Assembly (NCBI GenBank): GCA_963575745.1
Contig: CAUYUJ010003647.1
Location: forward strand, 78,999-142,998
DNA length: 64,000 nucleotides
Source of the DNA: Prorocentrum cordatum
Lineage: Eukaryota > Sar > Dinophyceae > Prorocentrales > Prorocentraceae
Reading direction: 5' to 3'
Both the position numbers and the translations under genes were made by a program. The notes beneath the pieces were generated by a model. That model saw nothing but the letters and a program-made list of their open reading frames with translations, did not search any database and was not told the DNA's origin. Positions within the stretch are counted from its first letter, which is position 1, and every line of letters begins with the position of its first letter. Below, piece by piece: positions 10,658 through 20,966 of this stretch.

Positions 10658-10897
10658 GTTTGAAAGCTAGACTTCAGTCGTCGAACCATGTGTCCAACGC
10701 AGCGGAACGGTTTTTTGGTGGCCACGATATGCAGCGGAGGCCCCGACGTATCGACAGTCGCCTTTCCCGTTCTGCGACTGCCAATGGGCCGGCGGAAGAC
10801 GCTATGCATAGATGGTTGGATCTACGTGGTTGAGATACGACAGAGTTTGACGGAGGCCCACATCCAGGGCGTTTCAAAGGTGTTCGCGCCTTGCTCG

Positions 10898-10966
10898 GAC
10901 ACGCACGCACACGCGCACGCACGCGCACGCGCACACATACACACACATGCGCACACACACACACGC
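10898..10966. repeat. CA/CG-rich microsatellite inside LINE remnant
   Basis: ACGCACGC, ACGCGC and ACAC dinucleotides for about 65 bp. A second tract of the same composition lies at 11355-11408. Both are within the decayed LINE region. Confidence 0.85.
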
Positions 10967-11192
10967 TCAGATTATCAAAGTCAGCGGCGCAGGGGGTCTT
11001 CACGCGCGATCAGCAGATTGAAGTGCGAATTGCGACCGTACTGTGCGGGTACCACAGCGTAAGAGCGTCGCGCACTACAGACTGCAAGCGATCGGCGCCG
11101 CGGGTCCAAACGAAACATACACCGGCCAGCTGACGAGGAAATTGTTTAAGTCAAGGTAAATTAAAGCGCGATGCCGAGGCCAATGGCGGCCG

Positions 11193-11903
11193 TTGAATTT
11201 CCCGAGCGGCGTCGGACATTCAAGCGCAAAGAAAGTGGTTGCTGCGTGCATTTTGGCGGCGTGGCCAACCCAGCGGCCCCGCGCGGCGGATTGGCGGGGC
11301 GTTGATTTACGGATCGACGCCAGTGGCCGCGATATTGGGTGGACGGAACCCAACGCGCACGCGCGCAAAGACACGCATGCGCACGCGCGCACACACACGC
11401 ACACCCTGAACTATGAGTTCCAGAACAATGGTTTCATGTGGAAATGTCTGTTCCATATGCAAGGCATCGCAAGGTCGTCGCCGCGCTCGCCGAGAGCGAG
11501 ACCCGCGGGCATGGTTGGCCATAACTGGCGGAAGCCGCGGCATGGCATCGACGAGCGCGCAGATGACATCGCCTGCTTCGCGAGCGTCGCTTTCGGCAGG
11601 GGCGCGATCAAAGCCGCGATTGAGACAAAGTGGCCCGACTATGACCCGGCCCAGATCGGACAACAGTCTTCCGTTGCCCAAAAAGACATGGGACCAGTGG
11701 CGCGCTTCCGCGCATTCCGCGCAGCAGATGTTGAGCATAGGGAACCGATTAGACTTCTCCAGTTTCGCGTTGCCGAGGGCGGCCGGCTGGTTGGACGAGA
11801 TGCGCGACCTGCCGCGCGTCTCTTGACCAGATTCCGGAAGACGCGTCCACGCCAGAGATGGCACCGTCATCATCTCGTGGAATTGCTGCGGAGTTCCGAT
11901 TAG
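11193..11903 (+). pseudogene. LINE middle region, weakly recognisable
   Basis: The frame is open for 236 codons but includes the translated microsatellite at 11355-11408. Before it, the frame upstream (about 11050-11150) reads RKSVAHYRLQAIGAAGPNET, which resembles an ORF1 segment. After it, a different + frame (11413-11826) contains KKTWDQWRASAHSAQQML. The pieces lie between an ORF1-like region and the endonuclease and are probably decayed parts of the same LINE. No catalytic motif is visible. Confidence 0.3.
11355..11408. repeat. Second CA/CG-rich microsatellite inside LINE remnant
   Basis: ACGCGCACGCGCGC and ACACACAC dinucleotides, like the tract at 10898-10966. It interrupts an open frame that otherwise runs from 11193 to 11903. 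Confidence 0.85.
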
Positions 11904-12360
11904 GGGTGCCCCAGGGGTGCTTGATCAGTTGGAGCGAGAGTTCTTCTGGGATATTATCTGCTTTCAAGAGTTCACGGAGACCGATCTCGCTCGCCCCGAG
12001 ATAGTTGGCCACGCAGTAACCACGGATGGGACTTCCACGTGGGAGGCGGAAGAGGAGACCTTGTATCGGTGTGCACAAGACGCCCGCGGCTTGCATCATC
12101 GGTAAACCAATGGTTCGTTCAGTTTGCTTGTCCGCGGGAGTTCGCGCTGGGCGCGGAGCTGAGCTCTGGGCCACCTCGACCCCGACTCCAGCGATCACGC
12201 CCCTTACGTTCGTGACCTCCTCGATCGCGAGCATCTGATCCAATTGGCGCCAATTCACGTTGAGCCCGTTCTGCGCGCGGGCACAAACGCTCCCTTCAGC
12301 CAGAGGGGGCGCCTGACCAGAGAGGTAGGCGGCCCCTGCGCGCCGGGGGCTTCCATTTAG
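11863..12360 (+). pseudogene. LINE apurinic-type endonuclease domain, broken
   Basis: The frame beginning at 11863 reads TVIISWNCCGVP, the start of exonuclease-endonuclease-phosphatase domains (SWNCxG). Then at about 11944-11970 comes FFWDIICFQEF, matching the DIIxLQE motif whose Glu binds metal. Further on is ALGHLDPDSSDHAPYVRDLL (12163-12222), the position of the HLPH-type loop in dinoflagellate LINEs. Three in-frame stops at about 12102, 12156 and 12358 inactivate it. In the family, this domain nicks target DNA to prime reverse transcription. Confidence 0.6.
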
Positions 12361-12780
12361 AAGTCCGCCCACGTGCAGGACGCACGATCTCGAGCAACAT
12401 CTCCGCGACTAACGCTTGGAGCCGACCTGCGGGGGGGGGGGGGGGGGCGTTGGCTTCTGCGAAGGCCGAGGCGCGGCCTGACAGATCGATTGCGCCGCGC
12501 TGAGGTTTGACCCCCCCCCCACCAGCTACTACGCACCAGCGAGGAAAGTCTGCGTCGGTCAAGTCCGAGCGCCCCCCCAATGATATTTCGTTTTCTCGCT
12601 CCCGCCAGCAAGCGCCGCTTCTTTCCAAAGCCCGCGGGCCGGCGCCTGTTTGGCCGCAGTCTCGGGGCCCAGCTCGAGGACATACTTCGCGATTCTGGCA
12701 GGTTGCGCGCGCGCGCCTCGACTGAGCAAGTGCGTTTCCGCCTTTTCAGCGACTGCCATTTTAAAGGGGCGCCGCAAAAC
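12360..12780. other. Gap in the LINE remnant where reverse transcriptase is missing
   Basis: Between the endonuclease and RNase H only about 420 bp remain, against the 1.5-2 kb normally needed for a LINE reverse transcriptase and thumb. No FADD/YADD-like motif is seen in any + frame. A G-run at 12431-12447 and a C-run at about 12511-12520 are present. A large deletion is the simplest reading. Confidence 0.5.
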
Positions 12781-13345
12781 CAAGTCCACGCGCGGTTGGG
12801 GCCTCGCTGTTTGCAACGCCGCCCCAGGCCCACCCCGAAATCGAAGTCACCTGGAGTCGAATGCGATCCCGTTTTCAGAGCCTTTGGCCCGGCGCGCGCA
12901 GACCTCAAGGGGCCGTGGGGTCTATTAACGACACGGCCGAATTGGCAGGGGCCATCGAGGCAGGCTTGTGGTTCCTAGGGTCGATCACGCCTTCAGGACA
13001 CAACTTCATCCCGCCTGGCTCCGTGGTCGACGTCGTCTTTGATTCCACGTGCGTGATAGGGATCATGAAGAGCACTTACCCAGAGCACATCCTTGTCCTC
13101 ACCTCGCTCCTCAAGCTTGCATGGGGAAAGGTCTTCGGGACGGTTCGCATCGTCTGTGCTTGGAATTCGGGGGCACTGGCGTTCTGGAAAGCACAGTGGC
13201 CGGCCATCTCGCGAACGATGGCGGCAACTCTATTTCACGCCCATCTGGGGCCCGCCCGTGCCCCGAGGATGATCTCGAGAGCGAGGCGTTTGCTCCGATG
13301 CCGGGGGACGCCCCGATACCGGCAGACGAACATCAGTTCTTGTAA
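12780..13345 (+). pseudogene. LINE RNase H domain remnant
   Basis: Near 12795 one frame has TRGWGLAVCN, the first strand of RNase H. After a frame change near 12910 the next frame has NDTAELAGAIEAGLWFLGS (12927-12983), matching the NNTAEL motif with the catalytic Glu. At 13028-13066 it has DVVFDSTCVIGI, the strand with the second catalytic Asp. A third frame ends at about 13345 with MPGDAPIPADEHQFL and a stop, probably the original C-terminus. Two frameshifts break the gene. Confidence 0.6.
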
Positions 13346-13389
13346 AGCCACGGGCGCGAGCGCGCCTATTCAGAGCCCCGAATCATCAG

Positions 13390-13472
13390 GGGTAACTCGG
13401 GTCAGGGATAACTCGGGTTCCTTTTTCGGGAATCCAAACCCGAGTTACCCCGGACCCGAGTTATCCCGGATA
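13390..13472. repeat. Long hairpin of TAACTCGGGT repeats
   Basis: The left arm has GGTAACTCGGGT and GGATAACTCGGGTT. The right arm has AACCCGAGTTACC and ACCCGAGTTATCC. The arms are about 30 bp, pair with a few mismatches, and are separated by about 18 bp (CCTTTTTCGGGAATCC). The DNA around it to 13870 is GC-rich with several CTTCTAAGAAG phrases and no gene. Confidence 0.75.
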
Positions 13473-14023
13473 AGTCGGGCGCCCAACCTATCTTGCTTCT
13501 TGCCCACTCTCCCTTCCCCTCCCCCTCCTCTTGCACATCCTGTTGCTGATGCCTGTCATTTTCGCTGCCACGCCCAACACGCCCATGGCAAAAGAGGGGG
13601 ACATGGAGTGCCAAACGCTCGCTTGCTACGCCCTTTGCCCGCCTTCCCGATTGGCCCTCACTTTGCCGTGCTTGCGCCGTCTCCTTTTTTTGCCCGTGCC
13701 CCCGCCCTCCCCCTCAGCCACTCGCAGAGGGGGCAGGGGGAGAGGGGGGGGCTTCTTGGAAACACCCCTGCTTCTTAGAAGGCGTGGGCCTTCCCTACAG
13801 ATGCAAGGCCGGCGCATTCTAAGAAGCAACTTCCTTCTAAGAAGCCCCCCCGCTCCCTCCACCCCCTTGCGCGCATCGCCAAACCCCCCCTGGTCCGCCA
13901 GGTCGCCCCTATTGGCGCGAAGAGAATCGCGCAGCGCGCACCGCGGTCTGGGCCAGGCCAGTCGCCACTATCTCAACGGGGCGGCGCCAGGACGCGAGAG
14001 CGCGAAGACAGCCGCGCATCTCA

Positions 14024-14180
14024 GGCGATCGCAAACATGGATCAAGGTGGCGTGGATTAGCGACGGGTCCCGTTTCCATTGGAAGTCGCTGATATCCCTC
14101 GCCGAGCGAGGCGGCGCTGGCCGCATTTTGGGGAGGTGCGCGCCAAATACATGGATCGCTCATCCATGTTTCCGCTCCCC
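14024..14180 (+). mobile_element. MITE-like repeat family 2, copy 1
   Basis: This stretch matches the reverse complement of 47345-47509 over its whole length. Shared landmarks are CGCAAACATGGATCAA, GGCCGCATTTTGGGGAGG and ATCCATGTTT. Its ends are inverted repeats of the form GGCGNNCGCAAACATGGAT, imperfect at the right end in this copy. At about 160 bp with no coding capacity it resembles a non-autonomous DNA transposon. Confidence 0.6.
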
Positions 14181-14274
14181 CAAGCATCGCGGGGCGAGAT
14201 GCGCGAAGTTTGGTGACCTAGGTCTTCTTCCTCTGCCCGTGCCTCCCCGGAGAAGAAAAATGCCACAAACATAA

Positions 14275-14430
14275 ACTTTTGGCGCTCCGAGCGGATCTCT
14301 TGGATCCGCCTTGGGGCCCCCTTGCGGCGCCTCTGGCGGCGCCCTTGGCGCCGCCCCTGGCGCGCTCCGCGCGCCAGGGAGGTGGGTCCAGTGCAGATCC
14401 AAGACATCCGCGCGGAGCGCCAAAAAATTC
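14275..14430. repeat. Foldback repeat with ~50-bp arms
   Basis: The left arm TTTTGGCGCTCCGAGCGGAT with CTTGGATC pairs with the right arm GATCCAAG with ATCCGCGCGGAGCGCCAAAA. Pairing continues more loosely inward. The centre is GGCGCC-rich and itself palindromic. A related single arm lies at 6066-6140. Confidence 0.75.
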
Positions 14431-14638
14431 TAGACGCTTCGCGTATCCCCACAAGCCCTGCCTGTTGGACGCACCTGCATGCCCGTTCAGGGGCTGTCTT
14501 GGCACCTGGATTGCATCGGCTTCGGCCCCCTGGACGCTGTCGTGAGCCGCCTGATCCGCGGCCCTGCGCGCGTTAGGTAATTTAGTCGCGTCCGCGGCCC
14601 GTTCGCGACCTTCCGCCGCTGGCGCTTCCGCCTGCGGC

Positions 14639-14640
14639 TG

Positions 14641-14690
<50 letters not shown>
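14639..14690. repeat. TA dinucleotide tract
   Basis: About 50 bp of TATATA with one TT interruption, next to GC-rich DNA. Confidence 0.97.
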
Positions 14691-14694
<4 letters not shown>

Positions 14695-14757
14695 ACAAAA
14701 AAACGTCCAGAAACGACGCCCAGGCGAGTAGAGGGTCGTCCTGAGGGGCTTTTCGGC

Positions 14758-14975
14758 GTCTTGGGTGCCTCGGGGGGGCCTCTGTGGGCCGTTCGGGATC
14801 CTCTTTGGGGCCTCTTGGGGCCTCTTGGGGCCATCTTGGGGCCTTTGGGGGCCTCCTGGGCGTTTCTTGGGGCCTCCTGGGCGCTTCTTGGGTGCCTCTG
14901 GGGGGTCTCTTGGGGCCTCTTGGGGGTCTCTTGGGGACCTCCTGGGGGCCTCTTGGGGGGCCTCGGAGCCATCTT
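14758..14975. repeat. GGGGCCTCTTG minisatellite
   Basis: Short variants of GGGGCCTCTTGG and GGGCCTCCTGG are repeated about 15 times. The same motif appears on the opposite strand at 44830-44945 (AGGCCTC, CCCCAAGAGG). The remaining DNA to 15580 holds no recognisable gene. Confidence 0.85.
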
Positions 14976-15587
14976 GGAGGAGATCGATCAACGAAGGGGG
15001 GCTCCCTGATTACAGTCCGCCCTTCAGGAGCCACGATCCTCGTGAGGGGTGTCGAATTTTTGCCCTCCCAGGGGTCGATTTTGGGCGCTCCAACGCGCCG
15101 CGGAACCCCCTGTCCAGGTCAGTGGGGAGGGGGTAGGGGGAGGGGTAAACCCCTCCCCGAAGGGGAAGAAGGAGGGGTGGAAGAGGAAACTCGTTAAACC
15201 ACCGACGCCCAGAGGGCTGGTGGGATTATTTTTATGGCGTTCCTTCTGCCTCCTCCCCGCCGCTCCCGTCCCCCCTTCCCCGATTTCTCTTCTTTGCGCT
15301 CCGCGGATGCACCTGCTGAAGGTTCCTCCTCTCTTGGCCCATTCCCGCCCCCCCCCGATCTCCCGGTCCGCGGTGGCCGCCAAGCCAGGTGGGCGGGAGC
15401 CTTGTCCCTCCTGGAGGGCATGCGGCGGAAGGGCCCGCGCGCTTGCCTCAGCGTGGCCTTTCGTTTGTCGGGATCCAGAAACCGAGCAGGCCTACAGTCG
15501 GGGCGCTGAAGAAGGAACCCTTTTCGTTGGGGAGGGGCTCGGTGCTCCTTGATTGTTTAACAGTTTGCCTTAGGTTCTCCTGAGGTT

Positions 15588-15720
15588 GAAGATAATCGCG
15601 CTTCGCGCGTCGCGGCCTGGGTTGGAGAGGCGCCCTTGTCCAGGGCGGCGGCGCGAGGGCGCAAAGGTAATCGCGTGTCACGCATCGGGGGGCACGACGC
15701 GCGAAGTTAAGCAACCTAGA
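15588..15720 (+). repeat. Dispersed ~135-bp repeat (CGCGCTTCGCGCGTCGCG family), copy 1
   Basis: It begins GAAGATAATCGCGCTTCGCG, has GGAGAGGCGCCCTT and CCAGGGCGGCGGCGCGAGGG in the middle, and ends with GCGCGAAGTTAAGCAACCTAG. Related copies are at 40185-40295, 44194-44328 and 45418-45556, all on the + strand. Partial matches are near 23085-23215, 46160 and 58262. Confidence 0.75.
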
Positions 15721-15959
15721 AAAAGAGTCTGGACAGCGTTCGGGTCGGCCGAGTCCATTCAGGTGATGAACAGGCGCCCCCCCAAAAAGCGAAGCCAGGA
15801 CTGGGATATAATCGGACCGGGACACATCGGGGATCTGAGATCTGGCGGTTCTGAGGGATGTATCAGGCGCCGCGGCCTTCTCAGAGAGTTGCGGAACGTT
15901 CGGAGAGCGTTCAGGAACGCTCTGGAGCGACTTTCCCGATCTTGGACCCGATGTTTCCC

Positions 15960-16272
15960 CTTGGTGGTGCCGATGGCGGAAGCCATGGCGCCGCGGCGGT
16001 GGCAGCAGAGACGGCAGCGGCAGCGACACCGACAGCAGTGGCGATGGCGGCGAGGGCAGCCGCCGCAGCGACGGGCAGCGACGGCGGTGGCACCACTGGC
16101 GGTGACAGCGATGGCGACGATAGCAGCGAGGGCAGCGACAGGCGACGGACGTTGCCGATGCAGGTGACAATGGCGCGCGGGTTTGTGAATGATTCTCATA
16201 ATGATGGCACCGGTTATGACTGTGTTGATCAGCATTGATGGTGGGCGGTGCCGCGCTGGTGCTGCAACTCCA

Positions 16273-16314
<42 letters not shown>

Positions 16315-16320
16315 CCCCCA
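15960..16320. repeat. GGCAGCGA-type and CTG repeats
   Basis: From 15970 to 16140 the + strand is made of GGCGGCAGCGAC-like variants. A pure CTG run of about 13 triplets lies at 16272-16311. Translations are Ala/Ser/Arg-rich with no domain. Confidence 0.75.
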
Positions 16321-16744
16321 AACTGGCCGGACTGGGCTCCCAGGGGACGGGTTTTGGGAGGGGCAGCAATCTCACATGCTGGGGAGAACACAAGGGATCG
16401 GCGAATTTAGAGTGTGGCACGAGGCCGATCTGCCCGCCTGCGAGGGTCACCTGCTAGATCAGCGCGAATTGGGGCCAGGGTGTGCCCTGAAGTTCTCAAA
16501 GGTGTCTGTGATGATCCAATGGAAGACAAAGCTCCTGGACGCCCTGGGCGCGGGTGATGGTCGATCCAAGATCGTTTGGCCTGGACTCGGTCTTCAGAGG
16601 GCCGATGTCGTTTCCAAAACCGTGGGGGGAGAACGGCCACGCAGTTTTCCTAACCAGCGGACTACGCGCGCCGAGTCCGTGACACGGCCGCTCTCCTGGG
16701 TCACTTCAGGTATATTCAATGTTTCCAGATCAGCGGCAGGCCTC

Positions 16745-16950
16745 TTTTCGAGTCCACCGATTCGATTCGATTCGACGTCGGTATTTTCCGATTCCGACCC
16801 GATTCGACACTTCGGATTCCGATTTTGGCTTCAGCTGCTCAATGGAGGTCTGAGCCTGCCGATTTCCGCCGATTCGACTCCTCCCGACTTGGCTGACGAT
16901 CTCCGCCGATCCGATTCAAGTCGATCGCCGATCCGACGTATCGATTTGTT
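16745..16950. repeat. GATTCGATTCCGAC minisatellite
   Basis: Variants of CCGATTCGA and CGATTCCGA are repeated from about 16750 to 16945. Nothing else is recognisable between 16320 and 17030. Confidence 0.75.
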
Positions 16951-17029
16951 TCTGGGCTCTTTCTGGCAGCGCGCACAAAGGGAAGTGGCGCGAGCGGGGT
17001 GGCCCTCGAGACGGCCCGAAGGCAGGCCT

Positions 17030-17215
17030 TCTTGGCACGGCCAGGAGGCTTCTGAAAAGGCTTCTTCCAAGCCGGGAGGGCTTCCAAGAAGGCCCTCCGC
17101 CTAAGCTTCGAAGAGGGCTTCTAAGAGGGCTTCTTCGAAGCCGGGAGGGCTTCTAAGAAGGTTTCTAGGAGGGCTTCTTCAAAGCCTTCTTAGAAGTTCC
17201 CCCGCCTAAGGAGGC
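17030..17215. repeat. GGGCTTCTTCGAAGCCGGGA minisatellite
   Basis: Phrases such as GAGGGCTTCTTC and AAGCCGGGAGGGCTTC alternate. Each contains GAAGC/GCTTC and can fold back on itself. Confidence 0.8.
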
Positions 17216-17223
17216 CGCCCCCC

Positions 17224-17403
17224 TCGTGCGCGCCACCAGTCTCACGCAACGGCCCCAGGCCCTGACCTGATCACCTTCAACGCCGCGCTGGGCGCCTGTG
17301 AGCGCGCGGCTGCGTGGCGGTGCGCGGTCGGCCTGCTCACGCTCGTCGAGTCGGAGGGCTTGCTTCCCGACGAGGCGACCGCGTATTTTACACAGGGATG
17401 ATT
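17224..17403 (+). pseudogene. PPR-motif-like coding island 3
   Basis: The frame through 17257 reads GPDLITFNAALGACERAAAW, then RCAVGLLTLVESEGLLPDEA. This is the best PPR match in the window: PDLITFNAALGACE is close to the family's PDVxTYNxxIxAC start. It is followed by W at the expected place, LL, and the GLxPDxxxY start of the next motif. It then runs into a stop at 17401. An AG lies at 17242-17243, just upstream, and could be a splice acceptor. The island is flanked by a minisatellite and by pyrimidine and GTAT tracts. It is either one exon of a PPR gene or a fragment. Confidence 0.55.
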
Positions 17404-17549
17404 TGACGTTTTGTTTGTTTTCTCTCTCTCTCTCTCTTTCTATTCCTATGCTTATATGTGCATATAAAAACACGTATCATGATCGATATGTCTCTATATG
17501 TATACAAACATTTATATATGTTTACAGCATGCGAATACTTGTATACACG

Positions 17550-18572
17550 TATAATGAATGATACATGCGTGTATGTATGCATACCTGTATGCATGTATGC
17601 AGGCATGCATGGACGTATGTGTGTATAGGTGTACGCATGTATGTATAGATGAGTGTACGAGTGTATGTATGTATGCATGTGTGTATGTATGTCTGCAGGC
17701 AGGCAGGCAGACATGTATGCATGCATGTATGTTTGTATGTATGCCTGTGTATGCGTATGTGTATGTGCAGGTGTATGTGTATATGTATGTAAACGTGTGT
17801 ATATGTATGTATTTGCATTTAGGAGTGTATGCATAGTTGTACGTATGTATGGATGTATGTGTGTGTATGTATGTATGTATGTATGTATGTGTGTGTATGC
17901 ATGCATGCATGCATGCATGTATCTATGTATGTATGTAATGTATGTATGTATGTATGTATGTATGTATGTATGTATGTATGTATGTATGTATGTATGTATG
18001 TATGTATGTGTGTATCTGTATGTGAGTATGTATGTATGTATGTATGTGAGTCTGTCTGTATGTATGTATGTATGTATGTATGTATATGCGTACATGCATG
18101 TATGTGTGCATGTATGTATGTCAGTCTGTATGTATGTATGTACGTATGTATGTATGTATGTTGTATGTATGTGTGTATGTATGTATGTATGTATGCATGC
18201 ATGTATGTATGTATGTATGTACGTATGTATGTATGTATGTATGTATGTATGTATGTATGTATGTATGTATGTATTTGTGTTTGTATGTATGTATGTATAG
18301 ACATGTATGTGTGTATGTAGGTATAGTTGTACGTATGCGTGTGTGCACGTATGCATGCATGCGGGCAGGCAGGCAGGCTTGCGCGCGTGCATGCATGTAT
18401 GTATGTATGTACGTACGTATGTATGGGTGTACATGTATGTGTATGTATCTGCATGCATGTATGTATAGGGTGTATGAATGTATGTATGTGTGTATGTGTG
18501 TATGTGTGTATGTGTGTATGCATATATGCATGTATGCATGCATGCATGTATGTATGTATGTATGTGCATATA
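17550..18572. repeat. GTAT tetranucleotide tract
   Basis: About 1 kb of ATGT/GTAT with ATGC and GTGT variants, continuous from about 17560 to 18572. A TC run lies at 17418-17442. All open frames on both strands are repeats of Tyr-Val-Cys-Met or Ile-His-Thr and are not genes. Confidence 0.97.
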
Positions 18573-18599
18573 GGTCGGAGGTGAGGGGGTGAGATCGAA

Positions 18600-18935
18600 G
18601 TGGAATGGAGAGTCCCCCTACCGGGAAATCGATTTCGGTTTCGTGTTCGTGCGTGCCGTGCGGGCGAGGCGAAGTTGCGTGGGTGGGCGAGAGAAAGTCT
18701 CCTGTGGCTGAGGCGCGGCCGGACCAAATGTCTCCCTTCCGGGCGGCTGGTGGCCCGCGGTGTCCCGCCGGTGTCCCGCTGGTGTCCCGTGTGGCTGAGG
18801 CGCGGCCGGACCAAATGATTCCCTTCCGGGCGGCCGGGGGCCCGCGGTGTCCCGCCGGTGTCCCGCGGTGTCCCGCGGTGTCCCGCGGTGTCCCGCGGTG
18901 TCCCGCCGGTGTCCCGCGGTGTCCCGCGAGGATGA
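18600..18935. repeat. GGTGTCCCGC minisatellite with a longer duplication
   Basis: Units of GGTGTCCCGC or GGTGTCCCGCC make up 18755-18930. A longer block with GTGGCTGAGGCGCGGCCGGA and CTTCCGGGCGGC is present twice, near 18707 and 18790. Confidence 0.9.
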
Positions 18936-18944
18936 TGATGATGA

Positions 18945-19000
<56 letters not shown>

Positions 19001-19135
19001 GATGATGATGATGATGGTGTCCCGATGAAGATGATGACGATGTTGATGATGGTGTCGATGATGATAGTGTCCCGATGATGAGGATGATGATGCTCATGAT
19101 GATTATGCTGATGATGATGACGATGATGGTGTCCC

Positions 19136-19175
<40 letters not shown>

Positions 19176-19693
19176 CCGATAATGTTGGTGATGATGATGT
19201 TGATGGAAATGGTGTCCCGGCGATAATGATGTTGATGATGATGATTATGGTGTTCCCATGATGTTGATGATGATGATGACGGTGATGATGATGATGGTGA
19301 TGCTGATGGTGTCCCGATGATGATAATAATGATAATGACGATGTTAATGATGATGTTGCTCATGATGATGATGGTGCCCCAATGATGATGATGATGTTGA
19401 TGATGATGATGATGATAATGTCGATGATGATGATGATGCGATGATCATGATGATGATGGTGTCCCGAGGAGGATGACGATGTTGATGATAATTTTGATGA
19501 TGAAGACGATGGTGATCATGATGGTGTCCCGATGATGATGATGATGATGATGATTCTGATGATGCTGATGACGATGACTGTGTCCCGATGATGATGATGA
19601 TGATGATGATGATGTTGATGATGTTGATGATGAGATGATGATGGTGATGATGATGATGTTGTCCCGATGATGATGCTGACGTTGATGATGTTT

Positions 19694-19730
<37 letters not shown>

Positions 19731-19783
19731 CGGTGCCCTCATGATGATGACGATGTTGGTGATGATGTTGATGTTGATTATGT

Positions 19784-19837
<54 letters not shown>

Positions 19838-19845
19838 CGTTGATT
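18932..19845. repeat. GAT tract punctuated by GGTGTCCCGATGA
   Basis: About 900 bp of GAT/GTT/GAC triplets. At irregular intervals of roughly 60-110 bp the phrase GGTGTCCCGATGATG appears, clearly derived from the minisatellite just upstream. Confidence 0.95.
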
Positions 19846-20073
19846 GTGAGAGCGATTGTGATATCAATAGTGAGATGGATATTGAGACTGAATGTGAGAT
19901 CGATTGTGTGATCGATTGTGAGATCGATTGTGAGATGAATTGTGAGATCGATCGAATGAGATAGATCGAGTGAGGTCGATTGTGAGATCGATCGAGTGAG
20001 ATCGATCGAGCGAGACCGATAGTGAGATCGATACTGAGATCGATAGTGAGACCGATCGAGTGAGACGTTGGTT
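19846..20073. repeat. GAGATCGATTGT/GATCGAGTGA minisatellite
   Basis: Around 20 copies of a 10-12 bp unit built on GATCGATNGTGA and GATCGATCGAGTGA. The unit is rich in GATC and ATCGAT palindromes. Confidence 0.9.
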
Positions 20074-20074
20074 C

Positions 20075-20966
20075 CCCCCCCCGAACCTCCTTATCACCCG
20101 AAGGGTGGTCGTATAGGTATGTATGCATGCATGCATGTATATGTATGTTTGTGTAGACACACGCATATGTATGTTGTATATACACACACCAGCAGACTGC
20201 TTGCAGCAATAAGGCACAATTCGTACGTGTGGGCCGCACGCCTACATTAAGAAATGTTCGCTTTGTTGCCTTGGCAGCTCCTGCGTGCTGGGTGCTTACT
20301 TGTTTCCTGCCAATCTCTCGCGAATTTTTCCGCCACGCCTGAGCACGAACGCTCCTTGCTTTTGTCGAGAGACGGTTGGACTCCGTTTTTTCTGAAAGCC
20401 AGGCGCGCTGGCTGCTGCTGGGGGGGGGGGCGACCCAAGTGGTCACTTGCCAGGTAGGTGTTCGAGGTCCGATTGTTTAGGACCCACCCCAGCGGCAGAG
20501 GTCAGACACAGGCGAAAGGGGTTCGGGGGCTTCGGATGAGCCCCTCTGGCTTAGGATGAGCCCTCCCGCCAGCCGCTCGGGGCCCCGTCGCCTCTGCGGC
20601 AGGGTTCGCGACGATGCTGCATAGTCGTGTGGCGAGCTCAGGGCGTCTGCGAGAAGGCGCAGCTTGCGATGGATGTCCCGACGGTGCCCCAGACGCTGCT
20701 TGCAATCGATGGCTCCAGGCTTGTGTCTTCTCGGAGGAGCACTCGCGCACCAGGACTGCACGCTCTGAGCGCGGTCTCTCCTCCCCCCGCGCCCCCTCGA
20801 GCTCCCGCCACGTCTGCTTTTGTGCCTCCATTGGCCTCGGAAGCGTCCCTCCGGCGTTCGAACGCTGCTTGAGTAAAGCGGCCGCAGACCAAAACCATGA
20901 CCGATGAGTCCAGACTTGTGACTTCTCTGGGGGAGCCAGTCGAGAGAACTGCGGTTCTTCTCAGTG
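20075..20966. other. Intergenic DNA, no gene recognised
   Basis: Long minus-strand frames exist (for example 20477-21256 and 20638-20976) but they extend into the L90 element and show no domain. A TGCATGCATGC and ACACAC patch lies at 20118-20190, and a G-run at about 20420-20430. Confidence 0.5.

Noticed and set aside
17550-18572. CRISPR-like or coding interpretation of the GTAT tract and other arrays
   Set aside because: There are no unique spacers between conserved repeats of 25-40 bp. It is simple tetranucleotide sequence in a eukaryotic genome.
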